From: an uncultured Alteromonadaceae bacterium
Lineage (GTDB): Bacteria > Pseudomonadota > Gammaproteobacteria > Enterobacterales > Alteromonadaceae
Length of the DNA stretch: 64,000 nucleotides
NCBI GenBank assembly: GCA_947494925.1
Contig: CANLWS010000013.1
Coordinates: forward strand, 124,001 to 188,000
Reading direction: 5' to 3'
The notes under the pieces are model-generated. The model was given only the letters and a program-made list of their open reading frames with translations. It searched no databases and was not told the origin of the DNA. The position numbers and the translations under genes were made by a program. Positions 31,001 through 39,915 of the stretch are shown in pieces (position 1 is the first letter of the stretch; every line of letters begins with the position of its first letter).

Positions 31001-31715
31001 AGCGACCGCTAATGGCAGCAGCCTGCGTTGCAAAATCATTTAAGTTAGTACCAGCCGCTTGAACTGCCATTTCCGTCAATGGAGAGACTACATAGGATGG
31101 TGCTGGCGTATCCGCGTCACCTTCAATAACATTCAGTACAGCTCTCAGCGCTGGCGCATCAAGGGTTTCACCTGTCGATTCATCTGTATAAGTACCGCCA
31201 GTACATGAAACCAGACCCGCGCCCTCAAAATGAATATCGGTAAATGTAACGCCGCCTGTGTCGCCAGAAGTCCCTGTTCCTTGGGCAGGAGTGACTGCTG
31301 CTCCGTTCTCATCTACAGCGTATAAGTCACAACTTGCGCCGCTAACGGGACCTTTAACAACGTTGGCAGACACATTTAGGGTAGGAAGTACAACAGTAGT
31401 AGATGCACCAACTCCTTCGGTGAAACCTGCGTCGTCAGTATACCTTGCTGAAACCGATATTATTGTGCCTTCATCGGCTTCGGTAATAGTGTAGGATGTG
31501 CCGGTGGCGCCTGTAGACCAGGCATAGCTGATTGTGTCAGCTCGAATTCCGTCTGCATCAGTAGCCATTGCTGTTAGCGTGGCGCCCGCAATAAATTCAC
31601 TACCGATTATTTCGATGCTCCCTCGACTGTTGCCTTCCAACTCATCGTTATCGCCACCGCCACAACCGACTAGGGTTGTCGCAATGACGACGGAAATAAG
31701 GGATTTCTTAAACAT
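28068..31715 (-). CDS. Large repetitive surface lipoprotein (VCBS domains and three glycan-binding-like repeats), alginate locus
   Basis: The 1215-residue protein has a lipoprotein signal with the lipobox LVGC at C18 followed by GGGDND. An Ig-like region (about 30-110) and an alpha-rich region (about 110-350) follow. VCBS-type domains (TGSVTVTDP...GTFSIS; SGIVSVIDP...FGEFSI) lie at about 357-446 and 690-782. A roughly 200-residue beta-rich repeat occurs three times: a diverged copy at about 450-672, and two near-identical copies at about 790-990 and 1009-1213, each with DTGELRYALGD, DDDLGDGDAFITLF, DLR(I/V)RDSSFGVRSPSD and FSDDFESY. It lies immediately downstream of a TonB-dependent receptor and probably acts as a surface glycan-binding partner. 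No catalytic motif is visible. Confidence 0.75.
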   Translation of the reverse strand: MFKKSLISVVIATTLVGCGGGDNDELEGNSRGSIEIIGSEFIAGATLTAMATDADGIRADTISYAWSTGATGTSYTITEADEGTIISVSARYTDDAGFTEGVGASTTVVLPTLNVSANVVKGPVSGASCDLYAVDENGAAVTPAQGTGTSGDTGGVTFTDIHFEGAGLVSCTGGTYTDESTGETLDAPALRAVLNVIEGDADTPAPSYVVSPLTEMAVQAAGTNLNDFATQAAAISGRFGIRFDTTTVLPTPVGVVALGAEGAEDADRYGSVLALLSSLDAGDANKDMAAVIADVSTDLADGSFSEANLAAFETAQINLQTTSTVAADVNESLLDVIGAAVGYNNDPVTAIIEGVLSGTVQNTVSEPLTGSVTVTDPNFEEDAIVVQTDVALDFGTFSISADGNWSYVVDVANETVANLEVGNSVNDSITIASIDGTTAEIEIRVAALTQVVKISDTGNDTGEIRFSVDNLRQGKLSASFAKEVALGSDGNVKDAYITLYGTSGSSSESLIDLRIQGTQTDAEGNTIDPRFFVRNTDSDAYPGDIITAPFVEEQFYDVEITWDLDATDQLTVTIDGEVIGGGSFSTAAVVDSDFTGLDQWFADGVRTIQFRFGDNDRTIPFGSYFVDNIAVYSDTAGTVGVFEDNFESYDVGDTLDGDSSLYGLAIYSEVVVFDVGDGTAEPTPAVFFDLAGVLSSDSVEPLSGIVSVIDPDEGEASIIPSSVTSTFGEFSILEDGSWTYTLDTTNETIAALISGERETDTITIESFDGTSAELVITITGVGGNTGANNVAVIIDTDSGDTGELRYALGDNGPLAAGRVEAKIKRLDDDLGDGDAFITLFNSATNNDGAILDLRIRDSSFGVRSPSDIDTSAATVLLDEFMNVVLTWEYPGGDLTVNPLVSVEIDGVRFTTDGFTPDNNSVGGVTHVSFRFGDNSGVREATGKVSVDDLVIYSDAAGTTEVFSDDFESYVDGDSLDTDNPASPYNSSTSEATVESTGEVGGPGTAGNKLAEIRDTDSSDTGELRYALGDGGPLAQGRFEVAIKRLDDDLGDGDAFITLFNSATNNDGAILDLRVRDSSFGVRSPSDLDTSAATVVLDQFMNVVVTWEYPGGDTAVNPLVTVEIDGFRFTADGFTPDNNSVGGVTHIAVRFGDNSGTRADTGVVSVDNVAIYSDPAGTAVVFSDDFESYAEGDSLDTDNAVSPYNSSTSEAVVGVE

Positions 31716-31775
31716 GCTTTCTTCTCCTGAAAGTTTTTCTTTTAATATTCTTGCTCGTTTTAACTAAGTACTTGG

Positions 31776-34700
31776 CTAGTACTTGAAGCTAATTCCAGCG
31801 AATAAACGAGGACCATAGTCACTGACTTGCCCTAAATTACCCTGTACATAAAAGTCATCAGAGCGAGGCGCACTGAACAAATTAATGGCTTCAACTTTCA
31901 CACGGATGTTTTTATTAATCTTGTACGAAGCACGAGCTTCCCAAACACCCACTTCATCAACATAACGAAGTCGTGTGCCATTACTTGTATAAGGCTGGAA
32001 ATATTCACTACGGTATTTGTAGATTAGAGCTGTATCAAAGTCGCCAATTTGGTAGTACACCTGACCGCTGAATACATGTTCAGAGAATCCAGGTACTGCT
32101 CCTGGTGGAATGATGCCCTCAGTCAGTTGAGTGCTAACACCATCAAGGTCGGTGATGAAGGTGTCGCCATAATTGCTGTCCTCAAACTCGAAATCTGTAT
32201 CTGCATAGTTATATCCTATCTTAACACCTATACCATTATCCCAACGATACGCTGCAGACATCTCGATCCCCGTTAGCGCGCTCTCTTGATCAGTAGTAAC
32301 TGAGTTAGTAATAGGGAGTGCAACGTCCACTCCCTCTACATTGAAGTTTTCCAGTACGGTTTGCTGTTGGAATCCACCGTTAAACTGCTTGTGGTATAAG
32401 CTCACCGCAAAGATAGAATCTTCATTCGGGTACCACTCAATGGCCACATCGTAATTCCACGACATTAATGGTTGTGTATTTGGGTTACCTGAGCCGTTAA
32501 CACCAGTCAATAAATCACCTATAGTAACTGGTGCAACTTCGTCATCGGTTTGAAACGTGCGGCTAAAGCCTAAGTCAGATGGGTCGGCCCGAGACATACC
32601 GCGATAAATACCGGCTCTTAACAGGATGTCTTCGTCATAATCCACAACCAAGTTGAAGCTTGGTAAGACTTCTGTGTAGTCGCCACCACCCACAATGCGT
32701 TCAATGGAATTGTTCGTAACTAGAGAGAGAACACCCAACTCATCAGTAACAACATCAAACCCTTGTCTAAAACCAATTGATGTGACTTCTGTGTCAACCA
32801 CGCGCAGGCCAAAGTTCCCTCGAATAAACTTACCCCACATTTCGGTATCATAGCTCGCCATCAAGTAAGCAGCGGTAGTTTCTTCAGTAACATCAATTGT
32901 GCCGGCGTTCTCGTATTCAACTTCTGGATAAAGGAACTCACCACCTTGAGATGCGACCAAAGCTTGAGAGAAACATACATTGTCGTAAGTTGCCCAAGAA
33001 GAACCTGTGCCACTGTCTGACACAGTACCATCACTGTTAACATTGGTGATGATATTGCCATCAGAAACAGTCGATAAGAAATCGGATTCTGGGAAATCAA
33101 TTTGACAACCTTGGAGTACGTCGATAGCGGAGGTGACACCTTCATCTAAAGTAAACGTATTTCTTGAGCCGTTACCGTTAGTGCCGCCGAATTGCACATA
33201 AGTCATTTCAGAAACTCTGACGCCACCTTCAATACTACTGAACGTTTCGCCATCCAATATGTATTCAAAATCAACACGCCCGGACACAATTTCGTTTTCT
33301 CTGACGTTTTCACGATCAATACGCGTACGCAAGCTATCAGTAAAATTGGAAATATCGGTGACGTCAAAATCGGTCACTGTCAGGTGAGGAATATGCTCAC
33401 CCAAATCCCATGAAAAGAATGGGCGACCGCTCGTTCTGCCACGGTTAGTAATTTGTAACTCTTCACGCTTGGTTTGCGAGTAACTGACGTCCGCAGTAAT
33501 CGACAGAGCATCATTGACGTAGTGTTTAACATTTAAACCATAACCAAGATAATTTTCTTCACGAGAGTACTGCTCACCGGCTGATTCAAAGCGCTCTTCG
33601 CCTTCCCAGTGCAAAATTCCGCCAACCGAATTTGTAATCAGGTTTTCACCGGTAACCCCCGGTGTTACGCGTTTTTGCAAGAACAGTAAATCATGCCGCG
33701 CTTCGGCTTGAGTACGATCAGAAACTTGCGCGTCAAAGTTGATGTCCCATGCGTCGGATGGACGGAATTGTAAGCCCAAGAAAAATGCATCCCTCTCATC
33801 TGAAGTCTCGTTCTGGCGGAAGCTTCGACTGGATCCTGTCCAGGCATAAGGGGTACCAGCACTTTCTGCACTTCCAGTAGCGGGATCGATATCAGTTTCG
33901 TAGCCTTGGTTATTACTTCCGTTAACCTGGTCTTCACAATCCCCAGCTGTACTGCGGAAAAAGCCTTCATTGGTATTTGCCGGGTCGTTTAAACAGGCCC
34001 ACAAAGACGATCCCGTCGGGCTTGAGCTGCGGTATTCTGCTTCGGGTTGGCTGATATCTTGGCGCTGCACGCCGATTGATAAACCCAACGCTTGGCCATT
34101 TTCAAATTCAAACTGGTCAACATAACTTAACGTCCCGCGATAGCCTAAATCACTTTGAATGGAGTTATCGACATTCGACTCGTCGGGATTGTAATTTAAT
34201 TTGAATTCACTTTGAAAACGCTGTTTACCAAAATCTAGTGGTTTGAGGGTCTCAAGAGTAATAACCCCGGCAACCCCGCCTTCAATCATTGATGCATCTT
34301 GGGTTTTATAAATGCCGACTTTCTTCATTAACTCCGAGGGGAACTGGGAGAAGTTAACGGAGCGGTCACCACTGCCATTAGTCGCTTCACGGCCGTTGAT
34401 GTGCGATGCGCTTAAGAAAGGCCCTAAACCACGAATGGTAATTTCAGTGGCACCACCGTTCTCTCTATGCGAGGCGGCGCCGGTAATGGATTCCAGAGCC
34501 TCACCTATGGAAAGCGCGGGTAGATCTCCGATATCTTCAGCAGATAAGCCGTCAAGTACCGTTGTGGCTTCGCGTTTAATCGCGATTTGGTCTTGAATCG
34601 TTTTGCGGGTACCCACAACGTTAATCACTTCAACATCGTTCTCTACGACGTTTTCATTTTCGGCTTCTTGTGCAGTTGCAGAAAATGCAAATGAGCTAGC

Positions 34701-34805
34701 TACAGAGACAAAAACTGCAGCCTTGACCAATTTTGCAACAGGAGAAAGCCTGAATAGCCCTTCCTGGTTGATTGAGTTTGTGTGTATCCCTGATATCAGC
34801 GACAT
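31776..34805 (-). CDS. TonB-dependent outer-membrane receptor, alginate locus
   Basis: The 1009-residue protein has a long signal region cleaved near residue 45 (FAFSATA), a TonB-box-like VEVINVVGTR, a plug domain (SIGEALESITGAASHRENGG, TEITIRGLGPFL, MIEGGVAGVITLETLKPLD) and a 22-strand barrel ending in a terminal aromatic residue (GISFKY). It resembles the large Xanthomonas/Caulobacter-type receptors for carbohydrates. It probably imports alginate oligosaccharides made by the PL7 lyase, passing substrate from the adjacent lipoprotein. The two genes are 60 bases apart and likely co-transcribed. The substrate is inferred from neighbours. Confidence 0.92.
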   Translation of the reverse strand: MSLISGIHTNSINQEGLFRLSPVAKLVKAAVFVSVASSFAFSATAQEAENENVVENDVEVINVVGTRKTIQDQIAIKREATTVLDGLSAEDIGDLPALSIGEALESITGAASHRENGGATEITIRGLGPFLSASHINGREATNGSGDRSVNFSQFPSELMKKVGIYKTQDASMIEGGVAGVITLETLKPLDFGKQRFQSEFKLNYNPDESNVDNSIQSDLGYRGTLSYVDQFEFENGQALGLSIGVQRQDISQPEAEYRSSSPTGSSLWACLNDPANTNEGFFRSTAGDCEDQVNGSNNQGYETDIDPATGSAESAGTPYAWTGSSRSFRQNETSDERDAFFLGLQFRPSDAWDINFDAQVSDRTQAEARHDLLFLQKRVTPGVTGENLITNSVGGILHWEGEERFESAGEQYSREENYLGYGLNVKHYVNDALSITADVSYSQTKREELQITNRGRTSGRPFFSWDLGEHIPHLTVTDFDVTDISNFTDSLRTRIDRENVRENEIVSGRVDFEYILDGETFSSIEGGVRVSEMTYVQFGGTNGNGSRNTFTLDEGVTSAIDVLQGCQIDFPESDFLSTVSDGNIITNVNSDGTVSDSGTGSSWATYDNVCFSQALVASQGGEFLYPEVEYENAGTIDVTEETTAAYLMASYDTEMWGKFIRGNFGLRVVDTEVTSIGFRQGFDVVTDELGVLSLVTNNSIERIVGGGDYTEVLPSFNLVVDYDEDILLRAGIYRGMSRADPSDLGFSRTFQTDDEVAPVTIGDLLTGVNGSGNPNTQPLMSWNYDVAIEWYPNEDSIFAVSLYHKQFNGGFQQQTVLENFNVEGVDVALPITNSVTTDQESALTGIEMSAAYRWDNGIGVKIGYNYADTDFEFEDSNYGDTFITDLDGVSTQLTEGIIPPGAVPGFSEHVFSGQVYYQIGDFDTALIYKYRSEYFQPYTSNGTRLRYVDEVGVWEARASYKINKNIRVKVEAINLFSAPRSDDFYVQGNLGQVSDYGPRLFAGISFKY

Positions 34806-35535
34806 ATCGAGTTCTCCGTTATTTTTGCGAACATTTGGGTGCGAAGCGCTTGTTATATTTACGTTACGCTTTTGTTAATGCCAATATACGCAAGTAATAC
34901 CAATACATCAACCAATTGTTAGTATTAATATTGCATTTAACATTACCAATATGGTTTACCAATAATCATTTTGGTGAACTTCTTTGGTAATAGGTCGTTT
35001 CCGCATGGTCACAAAGAGCGAATTTTTATTTTGGAAGCTATTGAGATTTCCGAATCTGAGGCTAGTCAACCTATTGTAAACTAATGTTTTGCTGCGTTGC
35101 CAAGGCCAGATAGGTTGTTGCATAGGCCTGAAGGCAAGTTAGATTTTTAAGTGAGCGAATGGAATTGTGGATGAGGGAGATGTTTACAAAGCCGGGTGTT
35201 CGCCAAGCGTTGTTTGGAATGGTTAGCAAGCTTAAGTTGCTTGTTTGTGTGCCGAGTCAAAGTGAACTTGCTCTGAAGTATGTAGTTTATAAATTGATCG
35301 TTTGATTAATTGTCAACCACGTCTGAATTGAAATGTTACCAATATTTTTTGTGTTGAAAATATAGACAAGCTTGAATCCTTTGAGAATGTACATGATGTC
35401 ATGGCGTCTTTTATATAAGCCTATTGATTAGGTTTTGGGTCACATCTAAATACATTACTCTGTCTATTATCGATATATGGCGCTAATTCTTGTATGGTTA
35501 TTTTTCAGGTTCTGAAAAACTGTTAACGGATTAAA
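34806..35535. other. Intergenic region between the receptor and AraC regulator genes
   Basis: There is no confident gene in these 730 bases. A 48-codon frame at 35159-35305 on the plus strand (starting MELWMREMF) lacks a good ribosome-binding site and matches nothing I recognise. The receptor-proximal 180 bases are AT-rich with repeated ACCAAT/TTGGT motifs, including the palindrome at 34952-34961. Confidence 0.4.
34952..34961 (-). promoter_or_regulatory. Candidate GntR-type operator upstream of the TonB-dependent receptor
   Basis: TGGTTTACCA is a TGGT-N2-ACCA palindrome; ATTACCAAT lies just to its left and TTTTGGTGAAC at 34969 is a further half-site. The same layout is found upstream of the alginate lyase gene. 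It lies about 147 bases before the receptor start. Confidence 0.45.
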
Positions 35536-36720
35536 GTGTTCTATCTTTATTTGCTGGGCACGGCTAACGGCCTTGTTTTGGCTTGTTTGCTTTTTTATAC
35601 ATCTAAAGGTGCAGCTGCAAATCGCATTTTGGCGTTTTGGTGTCTGCTATTGTCGCTAAATTTTCTTGGCCGATTCATTTATATGGATACTTCGGTCAAC
35701 ATGGGGTCGTTTTTGATTGGCTGGACTTACTTTCTGCCAGCGGCTTATGGGGGACTATTATTTGTTTACTGCCAAAAGCTATTAAACCACCGGGCGCTCA
35801 AACCTTCTGATTGTATGCATTTGGCTCCTCTGATACTTTGTTATGCGTTGAATATTGATATTTTGTTTGCGCCAGTTGAACAGAAACTCTCTTATATCGT
35901 TAACTTGCCTCCTCAAACCCCGAGTTTTTTTGTTTCCCAATTTATTCTCTACAGCCAGGCTTTTGTATATGCTGCTCTGAGCATACGTCTGGTAGTGATT
36001 TATAGAAAAAAAGTAAAAGAGCAATACTCAACAGTCACCAGGCACGTAACAAATTGGTTGGCTGTTTTGATTGGGCTGACTTCGTTGATTTGGCTAACAA
36101 AGCTGGGCGCTTCACTGAGCAACAATATTTTCGGGTTGTCTCAAATCGGTTCAGCTTTAATAGTCACACTGATTTATACAGTTAGCGCGGTGCAGTGGCT
36201 GAAACCAGAGTTGTTTGTCACAGAAAAATTGTTGGATTCTTCAGTCAGAGTGACTTCTGAGCCTGAATATACGGTGACATCACAAGTGTCAAAAAAACAG
36301 AGTGATGTTAGCGCGGAGCGACTGGCGTTAGATACAGAAAGTCACTTACTATTCGCCAAAGAAATCTGCAAAACAGTCTCAGACAATAAGCTTTACCTGC
36401 AGGAAGAGCTCACTTTAAACGACCTGTCATCTGAAACGGGTATTTCCATACATCATATTTCTGAAACTTTAAATAAATATGTCACCAAGAATTTCTATCG
36501 GTTTATCAACGAATATCGTATAGAACACTTTTGCCAGCAACTTGCCTTGGATCCTAAGGCAAAAATTACCGAAACCGCGATGAGTTCAGGGTTTGCAAAT
36601 AAGAGTACCTTCAATAGTGCTTTCAAAGAAATAAAAAATCAGACACCATCAGAATATAGGCGACAATTGTTAGTCGGAAAGAGTCAAAATCGGCCGATTC
36701 ATTCGTCTGAGTCTATCTAA
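35536..36720 (+). CDS. Membrane-anchored AraC-family transcriptional regulator
   Basis: The 394-residue protein has about seven membrane helices in residues 1-225, then a cytoplasmic linker and a C-terminal AraC/HTH_18 domain (LTLNDLSSETGISIHHISETLN, then KITETAMSSGFANKSTFNSAFKEIKNQTPSEYRR). The arrangement allows a membrane-sensed signal to alter DNA binding. Start is a GTG at 35536 without a strong ribosome-binding site. It is next to the alginate receptor and may control it, but the operator-like sequences there look GntR-type, so the target is uncertain. Confidence 0.88.
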   Translation: MFYLYLLGTANGLVLACLLFYTSKGAAANRILAFWCLLLSLNFLGRFIYMDTSVNMGSFLIGWTYFLPAAYGGLLFVYCQKLLNHRALKPSDCMHLAPLILCYALNIDILFAPVEQKLSYIVNLPPQTPSFFVSQFILYSQAFVYAALSIRLVVIYRKKVKEQYSTVTRHVTNWLAVLIGLTSLIWLTKLGASLSNNIFGLSQIGSALIVTLIYTVSAVQWLKPELFVTEKLLDSSVRVTSEPEYTVTSQVSKKQSDVSAERLALDTESHLLFAKEICKTVSDNKLYLQEELTLNDLSSETGISIHHISETLNKYVTKNFYRFINEYRIEHFCQQLALDPKAKITETAMSSGFANKSTFNSAFKEIKNQTPSEYRRQLLVGKSQNRPIHSSESI

Positions 36721-36784
36721 CAGGTCGCACTCATTTATGTGAAATCCTAGCCTTAAGCCAATCTAACTGGCTTGGCGAAAAAAC

Positions 36785-37417
36785 TTGAATCTACTTCACC
36801 AACTATTAAGAGCGATTACACAGTATTCATCATTACTGACAGTTCGATCTCTCATATTTATCGTCATTGTTGTGATGGCCTTCGGTATTGCAGGGTATGG
36901 GATCCTGCTGCCCCATCTTGGTTTTTCGGGTCCTATTCATTCCAGGCTCCTTAACTTGCCTGGCTATTATTTTTATTTGCATACTCTTGGAGGCGCGGTG
37001 GCATTAGTGTTGGCACCATTTCAATTAACTCGAAATTCACAGAGAGTGTGGCATAAGTTTCGAGGTTACATTTATACCCTTTCTGTGATGATTTCATGCA
37101 TTGGCGGGCTTTACATGGCGCAAAACGCATATGGAGGCTTACCAAGTGTGATTGCACTAAATTTGTTAGCGTTTTTTTGGTTTGGGACCACATGTGCTGG
37201 TGTGTGGATGGCAATAAAGAAAAAATTTTCAGCGCACAAAAGGTGGATGATAAGAAGCATTGCACTGACGCTGGCTGCCATTACGCTGCGACTAATATCA
37301 CCAATTCTGTATGCCAATTTTAGTCTTTATGAGGCACAACAGATCATTTACTGGACTTGCTGGCCAATCAATTTGCTGATCGCTGAATTCTATATAAGAA
37401 AGCTTCTGCACAACTAG
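36785..37417 (+). CDS. DUF2306 family membrane protein
   Basis: This 210-residue protein has about six membrane helices. It shows the DUF2306 features: YLHTLGGAVALVLAPFQLTR, WHKFRGYIYTLSVMIS, and AHKRWMIRSIALTLAAITLRLISP. The conserved histidines suggest a cytochrome-b-like or sensor role, but no function is established. The start is a TTG at 36785 that lacks an obvious ribosome-binding site; translation may begin further in. It follows the AraC regulator by 64 bases in the same direction and may be controlled with it. Confidence 0.78.
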   Translation: MNLLHQLLRAITQYSSLLTVRSLIFIVIVVMAFGIAGYGILLPHLGFSGPIHSRLLNLPGYYFYLHTLGGAVALVLAPFQLTRNSQRVWHKFRGYIYTLSVMISCIGGLYMAQNAYGGLPSVIALNLLAFFWFGTTCAGVWMAIKKKFSAHKRWMIRSIALTLAAITLRLISPILYANFSLYEAQQIIYWTCWPINLLIAEFYIRKLLHN

Positions 37418-37487
37418 TAGATATAAAAACTAAACGTTAGATCCGCTCGAACAATAGCGTTTTTAATTCAATAGAAAAGGAACTAAC

Positions 37488-37649
37488 ATGAAAATTAGAC
37501 ATGTAATGCTCCTGGGCATAGTGCTTTATGTGAGTGGCTGTGCATTGAATAGTCAATGCCCAATACCCGAAGAAAGTTTTGCTTCAGAGAATGTTGCAGA
37601 TCTCACAATATCTGACGCTGGAAACATACATTTTCCTGATAATTATTGA
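37488..37649 (+). CDS. Small 53-residue lipoprotein
   Basis: An ATG at 37488 with AAAAGGA at good spacing opens a 53-codon frame. The product has a basic start (MKIRH), a hydrophobic stretch, and a lipobox ending VSGC (C18), then a short acidic tail ending FPDNY. The pattern is that of a small outer-membrane lipoprotein. Function is unknown. It is in line with the DUF2306 gene, 70 bases downstream. Confidence 0.6.
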   Translation: MKIRHVMLLGIVLYVSGCALNSQCPIPEESFASENVADLTISDAGNIHFPDNY

Positions 37650-37689
37650 TATAAAGCGCCTCATTGAAATGATGTTGTGAGAGCTTCTG

Positions 37690-37890
37690 TTGATACCTGA
37701 TAATTTACTCACGCCAATAAATTTGTTCCTGCTTTACCCAACCCCCCTGAGTTGGATTGAGGAGGCAATCGAACCAGAGAATCTGCCAGTGTTGCTGATG
37801 GAACATGAGAGGTGTCAGCTCCAGTTATATACCTTCACGCTTAAATTTAAGTTAGGAGTTAAACGCTATTATTGGTACGTACTATTTTGA
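37690..37890 (+). pseudogene. Relic of the 5' end of a miaE-like gene
   Basis: Residues 4-45 of this frame (for example PTPLSWIEEAI and PENLPVLL) align with the start of the intact miaE at 40796, with 26 identical of 42 positions by eye. After LLMEHERCQLQ the similarity ends and the frame runs out into the 3' end of the neighbouring regulator gene. Only the first sixth of miaE remains; none of the iron ligands is present. Both copies begin with TTG. It is best read as a diverged, truncated duplicate. Confidence 0.7.
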
Positions 37891-39744
37891 ATATCGCGAA
37901 ATTGAAGTGTCATCTAATCCTATTCTCATAAGTAGGTCGTTATATCTAGGATCCTGTCGAATGGCAGATAGTCTTAAATCATATCGTGTAAATACCAAGC
38001 AATTTGAGCGAGAACTGACTGCATCATTGAAAAGTGAAAACGCCTGATCGTAGTCATTGAGCAATATATAGTTAACAGCGGTTTCATAGGGGCACGTATA
38101 GGCATTTAGACTTTTCGCTTTTAAGATTAATTCTGGTACTTCTTCCAGTTGACCGGCACTGCCTAAAGCCTGAGCGAGTGCAAGCAGGGCAAAGGGATAA
38201 TTAGACTCCAATTCCAAACCCTTTTTTGCCAGATAAATAGCGCGCTGATGCTCTCCTCTAAGAGATGCGGTTACACTTGCCCCACTGTGCAATACTCCGA
38301 TGTCTGGATGCAATTTGATTTTCGCTCTAGCCCATTCATCAGCCGCATCTAGTTCGCCTACCATGACTAATGCCCAATGTCCCCAGTCTGCCAGTTCTGT
38401 GTTTAACGGATCAAGCTTATCTGCGCGTGCAAGGGAACGGTGAACTCCCTCTATTTCCCCCAATCCTGCATAATAAATAGCAAATCCCAACTCTGTTTGC
38501 GCTAGCCTTGGATTGAGTCGTTTTGCCGCATTCAGTACTTTCCATGCATCCTGCCAGCGCCATGCAAAAACATAGGCTAAACCAAGAGACGATAATGCTT
38601 CTGCGGAATCCGGATTTTTTTCCAATGCAGCTTGTACGCTACTTATTACTTTCGGTAGCACATCTGCTGGTTTCTGAAAATAGGACATGATCAAACGCTG
38701 CGCGTTAGCTCTTGCCACGTAAGCTAAATCAAATTCAGGATCAAGTAATATTGCCCGGGTAAAAAGCGATACAGCTTGATTTAATGATTGATTGGAAACT
38801 TGGCTAAGTTGTTGTTGGCCAGCTACAAACAACTCATAGGCTTTCAAATTGGACGTTGGAAACACGCGTAATGCACGCTTATCATGCTCGCCAACAATCA
38901 GTTTGAGTGAATCTACGACGCCTTGTGCAATATCACTTTGTAGAGAAAAAAAGTTTTGTTGATTCACTTTTCCGTCGATTACTTGATCCCAGACCAGCTC
39001 ACCATTGTCAGAGTTGATCATGTCAGCACTTACTCTAATCCTCTGACCGGTATTTACATTAACAGCCGCTTCTAGTACGTAGTCTATATCAGGAATTTTT
39101 TGTTGAATTTCAGCCAGAGTTGGGTGACCTTGCAAAGCAAATGCAGATGCAGGCGGAACGACTTGAAGTCCAGGGAGGCGGCGTAATTTTCTTATCACTT
39201 CTCTGGTCATCTGTTCTGCAAAAGGTTGCCATTTTTCTGGCTCGTCACTTGAAACAGTAAATGGTAAAACCAGTACATATGGATGCGCATTCGGTTTTTC
39301 CTCAAGCTGAACAGGACGCCAGAGATATACAAAAACGAATGCCACAATGGTTAGTAATAAGAAGGGGATTGAGAATTTGACGAGCCTCGATGGTTTGCTT
39401 TTTACGTGTTTATCTATAGGTTTATTGTAGTCTGTGAATTCTTCAACGGCCGCGATAAACTGATAACCTCGCCCCCTGACTGTTGCAATAACTTTTTGCA
39501 ATTCGCCAGTATCGCCAAACAATTTTCTCGCAGATTTAACATGATTGCTTAGTGTGGTGTCTGAAACGTCTCGACCAGCCCAGATTTCAGCAAATAGTTC
39601 ATCTCTGCTGATAACACGATGACGCTGATTAATGAGGTAGACAATGAGATCGAATACTTTTGGCTCAACTGCGACTTCTTTACCCTTATTGGTAATTTTA
39701 AATAGTGAGGTGTCTATCTCAAAGTTGGCAATGCGGTAATTCAC
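37882..39744 (-). CDS. CadC-like transcriptional regulator with TolB-like and TPR domains
   Basis: The 620-residue protein has an N-terminal OmpR-type winged helix (residues about 5-100, with RHRVISRDELFAEIWAG and VIATVRGRGYQFIA), a single membrane helix near residues 125-143, a periplasmic TolB-N-like domain (about 150-290: LVLPFTVSSDEPEKW, DYVLEAAVN, ELVWDQVIDG) and about six TPR-like repeats (about 300-600). Such proteins sense a signal outside the membrane and bind DNA inside. It is divergent from the fatty-acid hydroxylase gene, its most likely target. Confidence 0.9.
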   Translation of the reverse strand: MNYRIANFEIDTSLFKITNKGKEVAVEPKVFDLIVYLINQRHRVISRDELFAEIWAGRDVSDTTLSNHVKSARKLFGDTGELQKVIATVRGRGYQFIAAVEEFTDYNKPIDKHVKSKPSRLVKFSIPFLLLTIVAFVFVYLWRPVQLEEKPNAHPYVLVLPFTVSSDEPEKWQPFAEQMTREVIRKLRRLPGLQVVPPASAFALQGHPTLAEIQQKIPDIDYVLEAAVNVNTGQRIRVSADMINSDNGELVWDQVIDGKVNQQNFFSLQSDIAQGVVDSLKLIVGEHDKRALRVFPTSNLKAYELFVAGQQQLSQVSNQSLNQAVSLFTRAILLDPEFDLAYVARANAQRLIMSYFQKPADVLPKVISSVQAALEKNPDSAEALSSLGLAYVFAWRWQDAWKVLNAAKRLNPRLAQTELGFAIYYAGLGEIEGVHRSLARADKLDPLNTELADWGHWALVMVGELDAADEWARAKIKLHPDIGVLHSGASVTASLRGEHQRAIYLAKKGLELESNYPFALLALAQALGSAGQLEEVPELILKAKSLNAYTCPYETAVNYILLNDYDQAFSLFNDAVSSRSNCLVFTRYDLRLSAIRQDPRYNDLLMRIGLDDTSISRYSK

Positions 39745-39915
39745 TGCAATGACGCCTTATCCTAAATTGATTATTCATTCTAACCTGGAATCTCAAGGTA
39801 AATCTTTCAATTCATTGATTAATTAGCCAAAGATTACCCAATTGTTATCCATCTTTCATGTTCCATTGCTTCATTAAATTCACAATAGGCTTTTGAATCT
39901 TATCAGGAGAGCAGG

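Noticed and set aside
35159-35305. 48-codon frame upstream of the AraC gene
   Set aside because: Weak ribosome-binding site and no recognisable motif; noted only in the gap entry.
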